From Arenibacter sp. F26102 (GTDB taxonomy: Bacteria; Bacteroidota; Bacteroidia; Flavobacteriales; Flavobacteriaceae), in assembly GCF_023015865.1 (NCBI RefSeq), contig NZ_JALKBC010000002.1, positions 332,202-396,201 of the forward strand: a stretch of 64,000 nt of DNA. Direction: 5' to 3'. The notes below the pieces were generated by a model. It had not been told where the DNA came from. It made no database searches and was given only the letters and a program-made list of their open reading frames with translations. Positions within the stretch are counted from its first letter, which is position 1, and every line of letters begins with the position of its first letter. Of the stretch, positions 1 to 8,635 are shown in pieces. A program made the position numbers and the translations under genes.

Positions 1-2
1 TT

Positions 3-968
3 TCAGGAGGCAAGGATATTGCCTGTTCAAGTTGCCACCATCCCGCTACTGGATATGCCGAGTTCTTAGATCTTTCCATTGGCAGTAATGGTAAGGGGTT
101 GGGTAGTAAAAGGGTTTTTAGGCAGCCCAATAACATTCCCTTAATGAAACGTAATTCTCCTACTATTTTAAACACCGCATTTAATGGGATTCATGGAAAG
201 GATGATTATAATCCGGAAAATGCTCCCATGTTTTGGGACGACCGGGTAAAGAGTTTGGAAAAGCAGGCCTTGGAACCCATTAAGACCATGGAGGAAATGA
301 GAGGTCTACATTTTTCCAAGTCACAAATTTTGACGGAAGTGGCAATGAGGCTTCAATCTATTCCTGAATATAAAAATCTTTTCGCAGATGCTTTTGGCCC
401 GGGCACACCAATAGATAGTGTTCAAATAGGAAAGGCGATTGCGGCTTTTGAAAGGACTTTGGTCGCCAACAATTCCCGTTTTGACCAATACATGGCCGGT
501 GATGTAAACGCCATCTCCCATTCTGAAAAAGAAGGTTTTGAACTTTTTAAATCCGTGGGTTGTATAAATTGCCATAATGGACCTATGTTTTCGGACTATA
601 AATTGCATGTATTGGGAGTGCCGGAAAATAATAAAGTGCCAGAACCCGATAGTGGATTTGAGGAAAGTTTCGCATTTAGAACGGCCTCACTCAGAAATTT
701 GCGTTTTACAGCTCCCTATATGCACAATGGAGCTTTCCAAAATTTAAAACAGGTATTGGAATTTTATGAGGATATCTCCTTTGGGAAAACAAGAAATCCC
801 TCAGTATCAAAGGAAATGTTCGATCCCTTTGTTAGGGAACTTCAACTCAGCGTTAAGGATATGTCCTTAATTACATCCTTTTTAAACACCCTTAACGACG
901 ACAATTTTGACAAGGAAATTCCAGAAAGGGTTCCCAGTGGGTTGCCAGTTGGGGGAGACATTCAATAG
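3..968 (+). CDS. Di-haem cytochrome c peroxidase (MauG/CcpA family), 5'-truncated by window edge
   Basis: This is the C-terminal 321 residues of a periplasmic di-haem cytochrome c peroxidase, which reduces H2O2 with electrons from small cytochromes or the quinone pool. The frame is open to the left edge, so the true start lies outside; the in-frame TTG at 99 is not a real start because the first haem motif lies before it. Two CxxCH motifs are visible: CSSCH at fragment residues 8-12 and CINCH at 187-191. A methionine in APYMHNG (residue 240) fits the axial ligand of the electron-transfer haem, and the preceding FRTASLRN block is typical of the family. The gene converges with the DUF1080 lipoprotein gene, leaving 18 bp between the stops. 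The family call is firm; the physiological substrate is not determined. Confidence 0.9.
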   Translation, partial: SGGKDIACSSCHHPATGYAEFLDLSIGSNGKGLGSKRVFRQPNNIPLMKRNSPTILNTAFNGIHGKDDYNPENAPMFWDDRVKSLEKQALEPIKTMEEMRGLHFSKSQILTEVAMRLQSIPEYKNLFADAFGPGTPIDSVQIGKAIAAFERTLVANNSRFDQYMAGDVNAISHSEKEGFELFKSVGCINCHNGPMFSDYKLHVLGVPENNKVPEPDSGFEESFAFRTASLRNLRFTAPYMHNGAFQNLKQVLEFYEDISFGKTRNPSVSKEMFDPFVRELQLSVKDMSLITSFLNTLNDDNFDKEIPERVPSGLPVGGDIQ

Positions 969-986
969 CTTAATTTAACAGTGAAA

Positions 987-1865
987 TTAGTTGTACTTGC
1001 AATCCTCGGGGTCCGATTTAACGTAGTACTTTCGGTAATTTGTGGCTTTGGGATCCATACATCCCTTTAGGTTTTTTATTTCCACTTTTCTAAAATCTAT
1101 TGGCTGTCCTTCCGCCTGCAAGGCGATAAAACCTTCCTTTAACAATTTGCCATCAATTTTAATTTCCGGGTCGTAGCGATTGGCTACACCCCCTCCAATT
1201 TGCGGTTTTGTGTATTGTAACACTTGGTCGCCATTAATAATGTGGGTTACTATGGAATCTCCTAAAACAATGGCCTCGGCACGTACCCATTGATCTCCAT
1301 AATAAGTTTCGGAAGAAGAATTGATACAATGTCTAGGATCAATTTTACCTTCGTAAACCACATCCGTACCCGGGGAACACATATTTCCTGTGGGCCTTGA
1401 TTTTCCTTCTTCCAATCCTGCCAATAACTGTAATTCCACTGAAATAGGCCAGTCTTGCTCCTTGGGCATGGTCCTTGGGTCTTGGGAATGGAACATTACA
1501 CCGCTATTCTTTATGGTGTAGCTGGGTGCGCCTGGGTGCAATTCTCCCACAAAACGATATTCCACTACAAAATGGTAGTAAGAATAAGGGGTGTTATAGT
1601 AAAGGTGCCCATACCTCTCGTTAAAATCTCCCTCATATTTGTCATAACGTACTTTAACGATACTATCCTCCACTCTAAAGGTATCTCCGTAATTATCCCC
1701 AACCTCATAATGGTGTATTTTAGTGGTCCAATCATTAATATCCTTACCATTGAACATGGAAATCCAACCGTCATTATTTTCTTGGGAAACAGATTTTACG
1801 GTACTGCACTGAGAAAGTAGAATTGCTAAGATGAGGCAACCGAAGACAGCAGGGAGTTTTTGCAT
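987..1865 (-). CDS. DUF1080 (3-keto-disaccharide hydrolase-like) lipoprotein
   Basis: 292 residues. The N-terminus is a lipoprotein signal ending in the lipobox LSQC, so the protein is probably anchored in the envelope. The body has the DUF1080 concanavalin/laminin-G-like fold signature: GWISMFNGKDINDWT near residue 34, SGVMFHS, and the closing GFIALQAEGQPIDFRKVEIKNL. Members of this family have been linked to 3-keto-glycoside hydrolysis and to carbohydrate binding in Bacteroidota and Planctomycetota. After the domain there is a short Cys-containing tail starting GCMDPKATNY and ending DCKYN. This resembles the GC-D-P-A-NY motif of many secreted Bacteroidota proteins. The exact sugar is unknown. 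Confidence 0.85.
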   Translation of the reverse strand: MQKLPAVFGCLILAILLSQCSTVKSVSQENNDGWISMFNGKDINDWTTKIHHYEVGDNYGDTFRVEDSIVKVRYDKYEGDFNERYGHLYYNTPYSYYHFVVEYRFVGELHPGAPSYTIKNSGVMFHSQDPRTMPKEQDWPISVELQLLAGLEEGKSRPTGNMCSPGTDVVYEGKIDPRHCINSSSETYYGDQWVRAEAIVLGDSIVTHIINGDQVLQYTKPQIGGGVANRYDPEIKIDGKLLKEGFIALQAEGQPIDFRKVEIKNLKGCMDPKATNYRKYYVKSDPEDCKYN

Positions 1866-2013
1866 ATTATATGGATTTAAGTGATTTTAAGGCACAAGAT
1901 AAATTATTTAAATTTTATTAATATCCAATATTTATGAAGGAATAGATTTTTTCAGTTTATTTTCTGTAACCATCGTTACACACAAATTAGGTATTTAACA
2001 TTAAATTTGGTGA

Positions 2014-3738
2014 ATGAGGAGATATTTACCTTTTTTGGATTGGTTTCCAAAATACAACAAAAACTTTTTTGGAAAAGATTTGGTGGCCGGGATAACCGTG
2101 GGTATAATTTTAATTCCCCAAGGTATGGCCTATGCCATGATTGCCGGACTACCTCCGGTTTACGGCCTATATGCTTCCTTGTTTCCTATTTTGGCATATG
2201 CTTTTTTGGGCACTTCAAGGCAAATCGCTGTTGGCCCAGTTGCAATGGATTCGCTTTTGGTCGCTGCCGGATTGGGAACCCTGGCTATTTCGGGTGTTGA
2301 GAACTACATTACAATGGCGTTGTTCCTAGCATTTATGATAGGGGCTTTTCAGATGTTGTTAGGGTTTTTTCGTATGGGTTTTTTGGTGAATTTTATGTCC
2401 AGACCGGTAATTAGTGGATTTACCTCGGCCGCAGCAGTAATCATTATTTTTAGTCAGTTAAAACATTTATTGGGCGCAGATATTGTCAGTAGCAATCAAT
2501 TTCATCGATTGGTAATAAACGCTTTTCAACATATTATGGAAACCAATGTTTATGATTTTGGAATCGGGATTATTGGTATACTAATTATTGTCTCTTTTAG
2601 GACATGGTTTAAAAAATTTCCGGCAATCCTACTGGTAGTGGTATTGAGCAGTCTGGCCGTTTACTTTTTTAACTTGGAAGCCTATGATGTTCAGGTAGTG
2701 GGAGAAGTACCTGCGGGCTTGCCATCATTTAAGATCCATAATTTTAGTTTTGAAAAAATCAAGGATATTTGGCCCATAGCGCTTACACTGGCTTTAGTAG
2801 GGTATTTGGAGGCTATCTCCATTGGTAGGGCTTTTGAGGAGAAAAATAAGGTAGAAACTATAGAACCCAATCAAGAGTTGATAGCATTGGGAGCTTCAAA
2901 TATGTTGGGGTCATTTTTCCAGTCGTACTCTGTTACAGCCAGTTTTTCCAGATCGGCCATCAATTACGAAGCCGGTGCCAAGACCACTATAGCTTCAATA
3001 ATAAGCGTTATTATGGTGGCTCTTACCCTTTTATTTCTAACCCCATTATTTTACAATTTACCCAAGGCTGCATTGGCTTCAATTATTATGGTTTCCGTAT
3101 TTGGATTAATAGATATTTCTTACCCAAAAAAATTATGGGAACAGAGCAAGGATGAGTTCATGGTGCTCTTGATCACTTTCTTGATTACACTGTCCATTGG
3201 TATAGTGGAAGGAATATTGATTGGAGTATTATTGTCTTTGTTATTGATGGTATACAGAACTTCCAAGCCACATTTCGCGGTGTTGGGAAATATAAAAGGT
3301 TCCGACTATTACAAAAATATTGAACGTTTCGGGCCAGAAGTTGAGGTTAGACCTGATCTCTTAATTGTCCGGTTCGATTCCCAATTGTATTTCGGGAATT
3401 CGGCCTATTTCAAAAGTCAACTCTTTAAATATATTAAAGCCAAGGGTCCAGGTCTAAGAGCAGTAATATTAAATGCCGAAGCAATCAATTATATAGATTC
3501 TACCGCTTCCACAATGTTAATGAGCGTTATAGACGAGATTCACGAAATGAATCTTCAGTTCTACATAGCGGGAGCTATAGGCCCTACAAGAGACATTATA
3601 TTTGAAAGCGGAATCGTTAATTGCCTAGACAAAAAGTATCTTTTTGTAAAAATAAAGGAAGCTGTGGCTTATTATGACGATCCCAATACCACAACAAGTT
3701 TAAGGGAAAAAATAGCGCATCAGAACCTAAGTAACTAA
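2014..3738 (+). CDS. SulP-family anion permease with STAS domain
   Basis: 574 residues. This is an inner-membrane transporter of the SLC26/SulP family, typically carrying sulfate, bicarbonate or other anions. The N-terminus enters the family signature directly (DLVAGITVGIILIPQGMAYA, residues about 25-44), followed by roughly 10-12 hydrophobic segments up to about residue 415. A cytoplasmic STAS domain covers about 440-555, including LRAVILNAEAINYIDSTA. The length is normal. The gene lies 105 bp upstream of a persulfide-dioxygenase/rhodanese-type gene on the same strand, suggesting sulfur-oxyanion traffic, but SulP substrates cannot be read from sequence. Confidence 0.92.
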   Translation: MRRYLPFLDWFPKYNKNFFGKDLVAGITVGIILIPQGMAYAMIAGLPPVYGLYASLFPILAYAFLGTSRQIAVGPVAMDSLLVAAGLGTLAISGVENYITMALFLAFMIGAFQMLLGFFRMGFLVNFMSRPVISGFTSAAAVIIIFSQLKHLLGADIVSSNQFHRLVINAFQHIMETNVYDFGIGIIGILIIVSFRTWFKKFPAILLVVVLSSLAVYFFNLEAYDVQVVGEVPAGLPSFKIHNFSFEKIKDIWPIALTLALVGYLEAISIGRAFEEKNKVETIEPNQELIALGASNMLGSFFQSYSVTASFSRSAINYEAGAKTTIASIISVIMVALTLLFLTPLFYNLPKAALASIIMVSVFGLIDISYPKKLWEQSKDEFMVLLITFLITLSIGIVEGILIGVLLSLLLMVYRTSKPHFAVLGNIKGSDYYKNIERFGPEVEVRPDLLIVRFDSQLYFGNSAYFKSQLFKYIKAKGPGLRAVILNAEAINYIDSTASTMLMSVIDEIHEMNLQFYIAGAIGPTRDIIFESGIVNCLDKKYLFVKIKEAVAYYDDPNTTTSLREKIAHQNLSN

Positions 3739-3843
3739 TGTTGCAGACGCACAGGAATGGATTATTTACCTTTCTAAAAGTGATTTTCCAATTAAAAATA
3801 TTTTGATTATTTTATTGTAATCAGATCACAAAAAATTAAGAAT

Positions 3844-5253
3844 ATGAAAATAGAACAGATATATACAGGATGTTTAGCACAGGGGGCATATTACATAGAA
3901 AGTAATGGAGAAGTAGCTATAATTGATCCTTTACGTGAGGTAGAACCTTATTTAAAAAGGGCCAAGGCAGATAATGCCTCCATAAAATATATTTTCGAAA
4001 CCCATTTTCACGCAGATTTTGTCAGTGGTCACGTTACTTTGTCAAAGGAAACGGGGGCCCCAATAGTTTACGGCCCCTCGGCCAATCCTTCTTTTGAAGC
4101 TATTATAGCTAAGGATGGTCAGGAGTTTAAGCTTGGCTATATCACCATTAAAGCATTGCATACTCCCGGGCATACTATGGAAAGTACTACCTATTTATTA
4201 AGGGATGAAAAAGGTAAGGATTATGCCATATTTTCAGGGGACACTTTGTTTTTGGGGGATGTAGGTAGACCGGATCTGGCACAAAAAGCAGCCAATATGA
4301 CCCAAGAGGATTTGGCGGGTTTATTGTTTGATAGTCTTAGAAATAAAATTATGCCTTTGTCGGATGATGTGGTGGTTTATCCAGCCCACGGAGCTGGTTC
4401 TGCCTGTGGTAAGAACATGATGAAGGAAACTGTGGACACCTTGGGAAATCAAAAGAAAATGAATTACGCCCTTCGTGCCAATATGACCAAGGAGGAATTT
4501 GTTAAGGAGGTTACGGAAGGTCTTTTGCCCCCTCCAAAATATTTTCCACTTAATGTAAAGATGAACAAAGAAGGGTACGAAGATATTGGGGAAATTTTGG
4601 AAAGAGGAACAACGGCTTTGTCTCCCGATGACTTTGAAGAGGCCGCCAATGCAACAGATGCCATAATCTTGGATGTAAGGCATCAGGACGATTTTGTTGA
4701 GGGTTATGTTCCGAGATCGATCTTCATTGGTTTGGATGGTAGTTTTGCCCCTTGGGTAGGTGCTCTTATCGCCGATACCAAGCAACCTATATTATTGGTA
4801 ACACCCGAAGGTAGGGAGGAAGAAGCCATAATAAGGTTATCCAGGGTAGGCTTTGATGCAACTGTAGGTTATTTAAAAGGGAGTTTTAAGGCCTGGAAAG
4901 CATCAGGAAAAGAATACGATACGATTACTTCCATTGCAGCAAAGGATTTGAAGGACACCTTAAATAATAAAGAAATTCCGGTTTTTGACGTTCGTAAGGA
5001 ATCCGAATATCTTTCCGAACACATGGAAAATGCAAATAATACGCCATTGGATTTCTTAAATGACCATATGGCGGAGTTCCCCAAAGAGGATACCTTTTAC
5101 GTGCATTGTGCAGGAGGGTATAGGTCCGTAATAGCGGCTTCTATCTTAAAAAGTAGGGGTATACACAATTTGGTGGATATTGCCGGTGGATTTGCTGAAA
5201 TGAAGGATTCTGGTTTCGAGCTAACGGACTATGTATGTCCTACAACGCTTTAA
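3844..5253 (+). CDS. Metallo-beta-lactamase-fold hydrolase fused to two rhodanese domains (persulfide dioxygenase type)
   Basis: 469 residues, no signal peptide, so cytoplasmic. Residues 1-235 form an MBL domain of the glyoxalase II/ETHE1 type with HFHADFVSGH (His54, His56, Asp58, His63), then TPGHT, SGDTLFLGDVGRPDL and YPAHGAGS. This is the iron-site pattern of persulfide dioxygenases, which oxidise glutathione or low-molecular-weight persulfides to sulfite. Two rhodanese modules follow. The first (about 265-355) has LVTPEG where the catalytic Cys loop should be and is presumably inactive. The second (about 370-465) has an intact HCAGGYRS loop. The pairing with SulP suggests sulfide or persulfide oxidation with movement of the product anion. 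Activity is inferred from family only. Confidence 0.9.
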   Translation: MKIEQIYTGCLAQGAYYIESNGEVAIIDPLREVEPYLKRAKADNASIKYIFETHFHADFVSGHVTLSKETGAPIVYGPSANPSFEAIIAKDGQEFKLGYITIKALHTPGHTMESTTYLLRDEKGKDYAIFSGDTLFLGDVGRPDLAQKAANMTQEDLAGLLFDSLRNKIMPLSDDVVVYPAHGAGSACGKNMMKETVDTLGNQKKMNYALRANMTKEEFVKEVTEGLLPPPKYFPLNVKMNKEGYEDIGEILERGTTALSPDDFEEAANATDAIILDVRHQDDFVEGYVPRSIFIGLDGSFAPWVGALIADTKQPILLVTPEGREEEAIIRLSRVGFDATVGYLKGSFKAWKASGKEYDTITSIAAKDLKDTLNNKEIPVFDVRKESEYLSEHMENANNTPLDFLNDHMAEFPKEDTFYVHCAGGYRSVIAASILKSRGIHNLVDIAGGFAEMKDSGFELTDYVCPTTL

Positions 5254-5325
5254 AAAGTGACATTTATCATATTTTAAAATTTCGTTTGTGTATATTTTAG
5301 CCTACTCAATCTAAAATACATACCT

Positions 5326-5454
5326 ATGATTTTACAATACTTACCTTTAGTGAATTGGAGCAACGGGATCATAATGATCTCTGTTTTTGGCGCCGTTTGT
5401 GTTGGTTTGGTTACTGCAGTATTGATGTTAATGAACAGTGGAAAGAAAAAATAG
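5326..5454 (+). CDS. Small single-pass membrane peptide (42 aa)
   Basis: An ATG at 5326 opens a 42-residue reading frame ending in TAG. The peptide has a hydrophilic N-terminus (MILQYLPLVNWSNG), one clear transmembrane stretch of about 20 residues (IIMISVFGAVCVGLVTAVLM) and a positively charged KKK end. It lies 72 bp after the MBL/rhodanese gene on the same strand and stops one base before a strong rho-independent hairpin, which supports it as the last gene of the transcription unit. I do not recognise the family. It could be a small accessory membrane subunit or a stress-type microprotein. Confidence 0.6.
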   Translation: MILQYLPLVNWSNGIIMISVFGAVCVGLVTAVLMLMNSGKKK

Positions 5455-5455
5455 T

Positions 5456-5495
5456 CCGGGAATATCATTCATTTGATAATTCCCGGCTCCTTTTT
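5456..5495 (+). terminator. Rho-independent terminator after the small membrane peptide
   Basis: The inverted repeat CCGGGAATATCA / TGATAATTCCCGG (12-13 bp with one bulged base, 7-nt loop region) spans 5456-5486. It is followed by CTCC and five Ts. It sits directly after the TAG at 5452-5454 and lies between two convergent genes. Confidence 0.8.
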
Positions 5496-6876
5496 ATTGT
5501 ATTGAAATAGGGGATAAATGAATTGCTTTGTTTGGGTATTTTCTTAAATACCAAGAAAGGATTCGTTTAGTGTCCATGTTTTCCTTTTGGAGTTCCAAAA
5601 AGTTTTCCAAGTCGCCTACGTTATTTACCTGTTCATTTTTTGGTATAAATCCGTAGCCCTTATATTGGTTGTTGATAACCAAAATAAAACCTTCTTCCTT
5701 TTTATATCTTCCCTTTTCCTTGATTACGATATTTTGGTTCTTGGCCTCTAATTCATCAATAGCCGTTTTTACTTTGGAATTATAGTCGGTAGGGGATTCC
5801 GTTCCCCTGCATATACCGCTACAACTGGTTATGCTGTAATGGGAGCAACTAGATATATTCCCCTGTAAATGGCAGAATTTTGGACATAGCCCATAGGCTT
5901 TGCAAAGTTCTTCCATAAATAACCTGCATTCCGTAATGGTGTTAAATGTGGATAATGGCCTGGGTGTCAATTTTAATTTGTTGTAGGCTAAGTGTAGTAC
6001 ACCGTTTCTATCTTCATAAGAAAAAATGGCATACTCTTGTGGAGTACGCTTTTGACTTTGATTATACAATGGGAAATGATGTTTGATTGCGGCAGATTCC
6101 ATTAGTAGTGCAATTAGCTCACTGCCCGATAATTCAAAATCTATATCATGTGTTGCCTTGCACATAAGGATCTCTTTGGTGGCCTTGTCATAAAAATGGC
6201 CCAATACCCTCTTTTTTATATCAATGGCCTTGCCAACATAGATAATGGTTCCTTTTTTATCTTTAAAATAATATACCCCAGGAGAATTTGGTAATTTTTC
6301 AAATATTTCCTTCGGTAATGATGGTGGTAGTGTGGCTTCTTGGGAGCGGGCATTTAGAAAAGATTTAAAAACCTTTTCGGCACCATTGGTCCTTAGCAAT
6401 TTTTGAAATAAAAGTACTGTTGCCTGGGCATCCCCTTTTGCCCTATGGCGATCGGTCAACGGAATATTTAGGGAGGTGCATAATTTGCCCAAACTATAGG
6501 AATTTAAACCTGGAATCAATTTTCTGGACAAACGTACCGTACATAATTTTTTACGGGAAAAACTAATACCAATATTCTGAAATTCATGCTTGATTATGTT
6601 GTAATCAAAATTTACGCTATGTGCCACAAATATGGTGTCTTGGGTCATTTCCAAGACGTTTGATGCAATTTCTTCCCAAGTTGGGGCATTGCGTACCATA
6701 TTGTTATCAATTCCGGTTAGACCGGTTATAAAGTATGGAATTTCACATTCCGGATTCACCAAGGAGGTGTACTCATCTATCACCTCATAACCATCAAATT
6801 TGAATATGGAAATCTCCGTAATCTTATTACCTTTTATTCCGTTTCCGGTAGTCTCTATATCTATGATGGTATACAT
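5494..6876 (-). CDS. DEDDh exonuclease fused to a GIY-YIG nuclease domain (DnaQ-UvrC/Cho-like)
   Basis: 460 residues, cytoplasmic. Residues 1-170 are a DnaQ-type 3'-5' exonuclease with ExoI motif IIDIETTG (Asp6, Glu8), ExoII AHSVNFDYN and ExoIII HRAKGDAQAT, giving the DEDDh set. After a linker, residues about 198-275 form a GIY-YIG endonuclease domain (SPGVYYFKDKKG, IIYVGKAIDIKKRV) as in UvrC and Cho. The C-terminal 190 residues carry several Cys (ECRLFMEELCKAYGLCPKFC) that could bind metal. The architecture is known in Bacteroidota and actinobacteria and suggests a stand-alone repair nuclease making incisions and trimming. It stands alone, convergent with the sulfur module. Confidence 0.9.
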   Translation of the reverse strand: MYTIIDIETTGNGIKGNKITEISIFKFDGYEVIDEYTSLVNPECEIPYFITGLTGIDNNMVRNAPTWEEIASNVLEMTQDTIFVAHSVNFDYNIIKHEFQNIGISFSRKKLCTVRLSRKLIPGLNSYSLGKLCTSLNIPLTDRHRAKGDAQATVLLFQKLLRTNGAEKVFKSFLNARSQEATLPPSLPKEIFEKLPNSPGVYYFKDKKGTIIYVGKAIDIKKRVLGHFYDKATKEILMCKATHDIDFELSGSELIALLMESAAIKHHFPLYNQSQKRTPQEYAIFSYEDRNGVLHLAYNKLKLTPRPLSTFNTITECRLFMEELCKAYGLCPKFCHLQGNISSCSHYSITSCSGICRGTESPTDYNSKVKTAIDELEAKNQNIVIKEKGRYKKEEGFILVINNQYKGYGFIPKNEQVNNVGDLENFLELQKENMDTKRILSWYLRKYPNKAIHLSPISIQ

Positions 6877-7058
6877 AAAAAATGGCGCTGGGCATAACAG
6901 AACCTTAAAGTTACGGGAAATTGATCAAAAATTGGATCTATAGGGTATTGAAAAGAAATAATTTCGAAATTCAAGCTTACATCCCACCATCCATGGACTT
7001 CTGAAAGAAAATGTTGTAAGAAACATTGCAGGTCCGCTACAAATAACTTTGTTTCCGG

Positions 7059-8624
7059 TTATTTTAAGTCTTGTATAACTTCCGTTAAAGCCTTGTAAAT
7101 GATGGGCCCGGTTTCTGGTCCCAAAGAATTTTCTTCCCCATAGGTGTCCCCTTCATCATTGTAGAGATATGGCTTTCCCGTATCCCATTCACTTTTGGGT
7201 ATAATGTACCCTATTTCATCATTGGAAAGTCCTAAATAGAATTTGTACTTGTCGGTAATTAAGTCCTGAAGTGGAGGTATCTCCATGGGCTGGATGTCAA
7301 ATTCGCGCCCTTCCGGAGCTTCAATTCCGCCATAAACAATTTCTGGATATATTTCTCCAGGAATGCTTAAAAAGAAGGCAGGGCCTATCCGAATGGCGCC
7401 CACTTCCGTTCTCGATTTAAAATATTCTGGCATACCCATTTTAATCAAACCAATACCACTGGCAATTTTAAAGGTAGTATTGTCCAAAGGGGCCATTATG
7501 GTTTTTGCCCTTAAAGAAATATTGGAATTGGCTAGAGTGTCCCCTTTTTGTTTTAGGGCAGCTAAGGACATTAGTGCAATTTGATCTCCAAGCGCTTTGG
7601 TTTTTTTAAAAGTGGGTTCAAAATATTCTTCTCCAGTAAAGGGATCTGGAATACCCAGAGAAGGGTGGGGGGCCATAAGGCCACCAATGGCTCCTGAAAA
7701 ATAAATGGCGATACCTCCAAGTCCTTCATGTACCAATTCTTTTCCATTGTATACCCCATTTTCCATTGCTTCACGTATATAATGCGGAAAATCGGAACTG
7801 ATCAATAGATTTTGGGACCATAGCGTTTCTGGGTGATTGGCCCAATTTATGATAGTCCCCAAGGTAGTATCGTTTTCAGCATCCAAGACCTGCATTAAAT
7901 GTATTCCAGTCGCTTTTACGATTGGTTTTCGGGTGTCTTTGATAAGTTTTCCGTCTTCACCGGATAGATCTTCGGCGAACACCAGTTTTGCCGGGCGTAA
8001 ATTATTAACGGCTTCCGTAATGGCAGCAACAGTTTGGGATTTCACATATTCCATCATTTCAGGATTTACTCCAGAATTGAAAATATTTTCTCCCCATATG
8101 CCTACAAGATCATTGCTCTCGTGGGTATGGGTAGAGGATAATAAGGTGTAATCTATTCCCAGCTCGGCAGGGATACGCTTTCTTATATCGATCACATCGC
8201 CATGTAAAAAACCAATGGCATCCATAGAAATCATAGCGATCCTGCTTTTGCCATCGTCGATGACCATGACACGGGACCACACATCATCATGGACCCCCTG
8301 TGCCGGCTTGGCATTGCTCATTCCGGCTATCCAGTAGGCATCGAATTTTCCATTGTTGTTGTTGTCATTGTAGGTGTCACCTTCATCTTTACTGTATTTG
8401 TTGTTTCCATTAGCATCGTTCCAAGTATCCACTATAGTGGGTGTAATAGGTTTTTTGGCAAATCCGGCCTTTATGGGTTGAGGAGTTTTATTTTCTATTT
8501 TTAGATCTATTGTATAATTTGGATGGCGGTCACGCCAATTGTATATCACTATGGATGTTCCGATCAACAGGAGTAAAATGACCAATATCCCGATTATTTT
8601 TAACCCCTTTTTTAAAGTTTTCAT
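7059..8624 (-). CDS. Neutral/alkaline ceramidase-family protein, membrane-anchored, with EF-hand-like insertion
   Basis: 521 residues, last gene of a six-gene minus-strand operon. One N-terminal hydrophobic segment (about 9-28) anchors the protein, with the catalytic body outside the cytoplasm. The neutral ceramidase N-terminal domain (PF04734 type) is shown by KAGFAKKPITP, GVHDDVWSRVMVIDD and the zinc-type STHTHES motif. Ceramidases hydrolyse the amide bond of ceramide, but bacterial members of the wider family may act on other amides or esters. Unusually, the region right after the first motif holds two acidic Ca-binding-like loops (DANGNNKYSKDEGD, NDNNNNGKFD), repeated near the C-terminus by YNDEGDTYGEENS. 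It follows the paralogue at 8636 by 11 bp. Confidence 0.85.
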   Translation of the reverse strand: MKTLKKGLKIIGILVILLLLIGTSIVIYNWRDRHPNYTIDLKIENKTPQPIKAGFAKKPITPTIVDTWNDANGNNKYSKDEGDTYNDNNNNGKFDAYWIAGMSNAKPAQGVHDDVWSRVMVIDDGKSRIAMISMDAIGFLHGDVIDIRKRIPAELGIDYTLLSSTHTHESNDLVGIWGENIFNSGVNPEMMEYVKSQTVAAITEAVNNLRPAKLVFAEDLSGEDGKLIKDTRKPIVKATGIHLMQVLDAENDTTLGTIINWANHPETLWSQNLLISSDFPHYIREAMENGVYNGKELVHEGLGGIAIYFSGAIGGLMAPHPSLGIPDPFTGEEYFEPTFKKTKALGDQIALMSLAALKQKGDTLANSNISLRAKTIMAPLDNTTFKIASGIGLIKMGMPEYFKSRTEVGAIRIGPAFFLSIPGEIYPEIVYGGIEAPEGREFDIQPMEIPPLQDLITDKYKFYLGLSNDEIGYIIPKSEWDTGKPYLYNDEGDTYGEENSLGPETGPIIYKALTEVIQDLK

Positions 8625-8635
8625 TGCATGTAGTT

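Noticed and set aside
321..608. Minus-strand frame inside the cytochrome c peroxidase gene
   Set aside because: It is antisense to a clear di-haem peroxidase coding region, with no protein features.
2002..2009. TAAATTTG as a promoter for SulP
   Set aside because: It lies only 4 bases before the ATG, so transcription would begin inside the gene.
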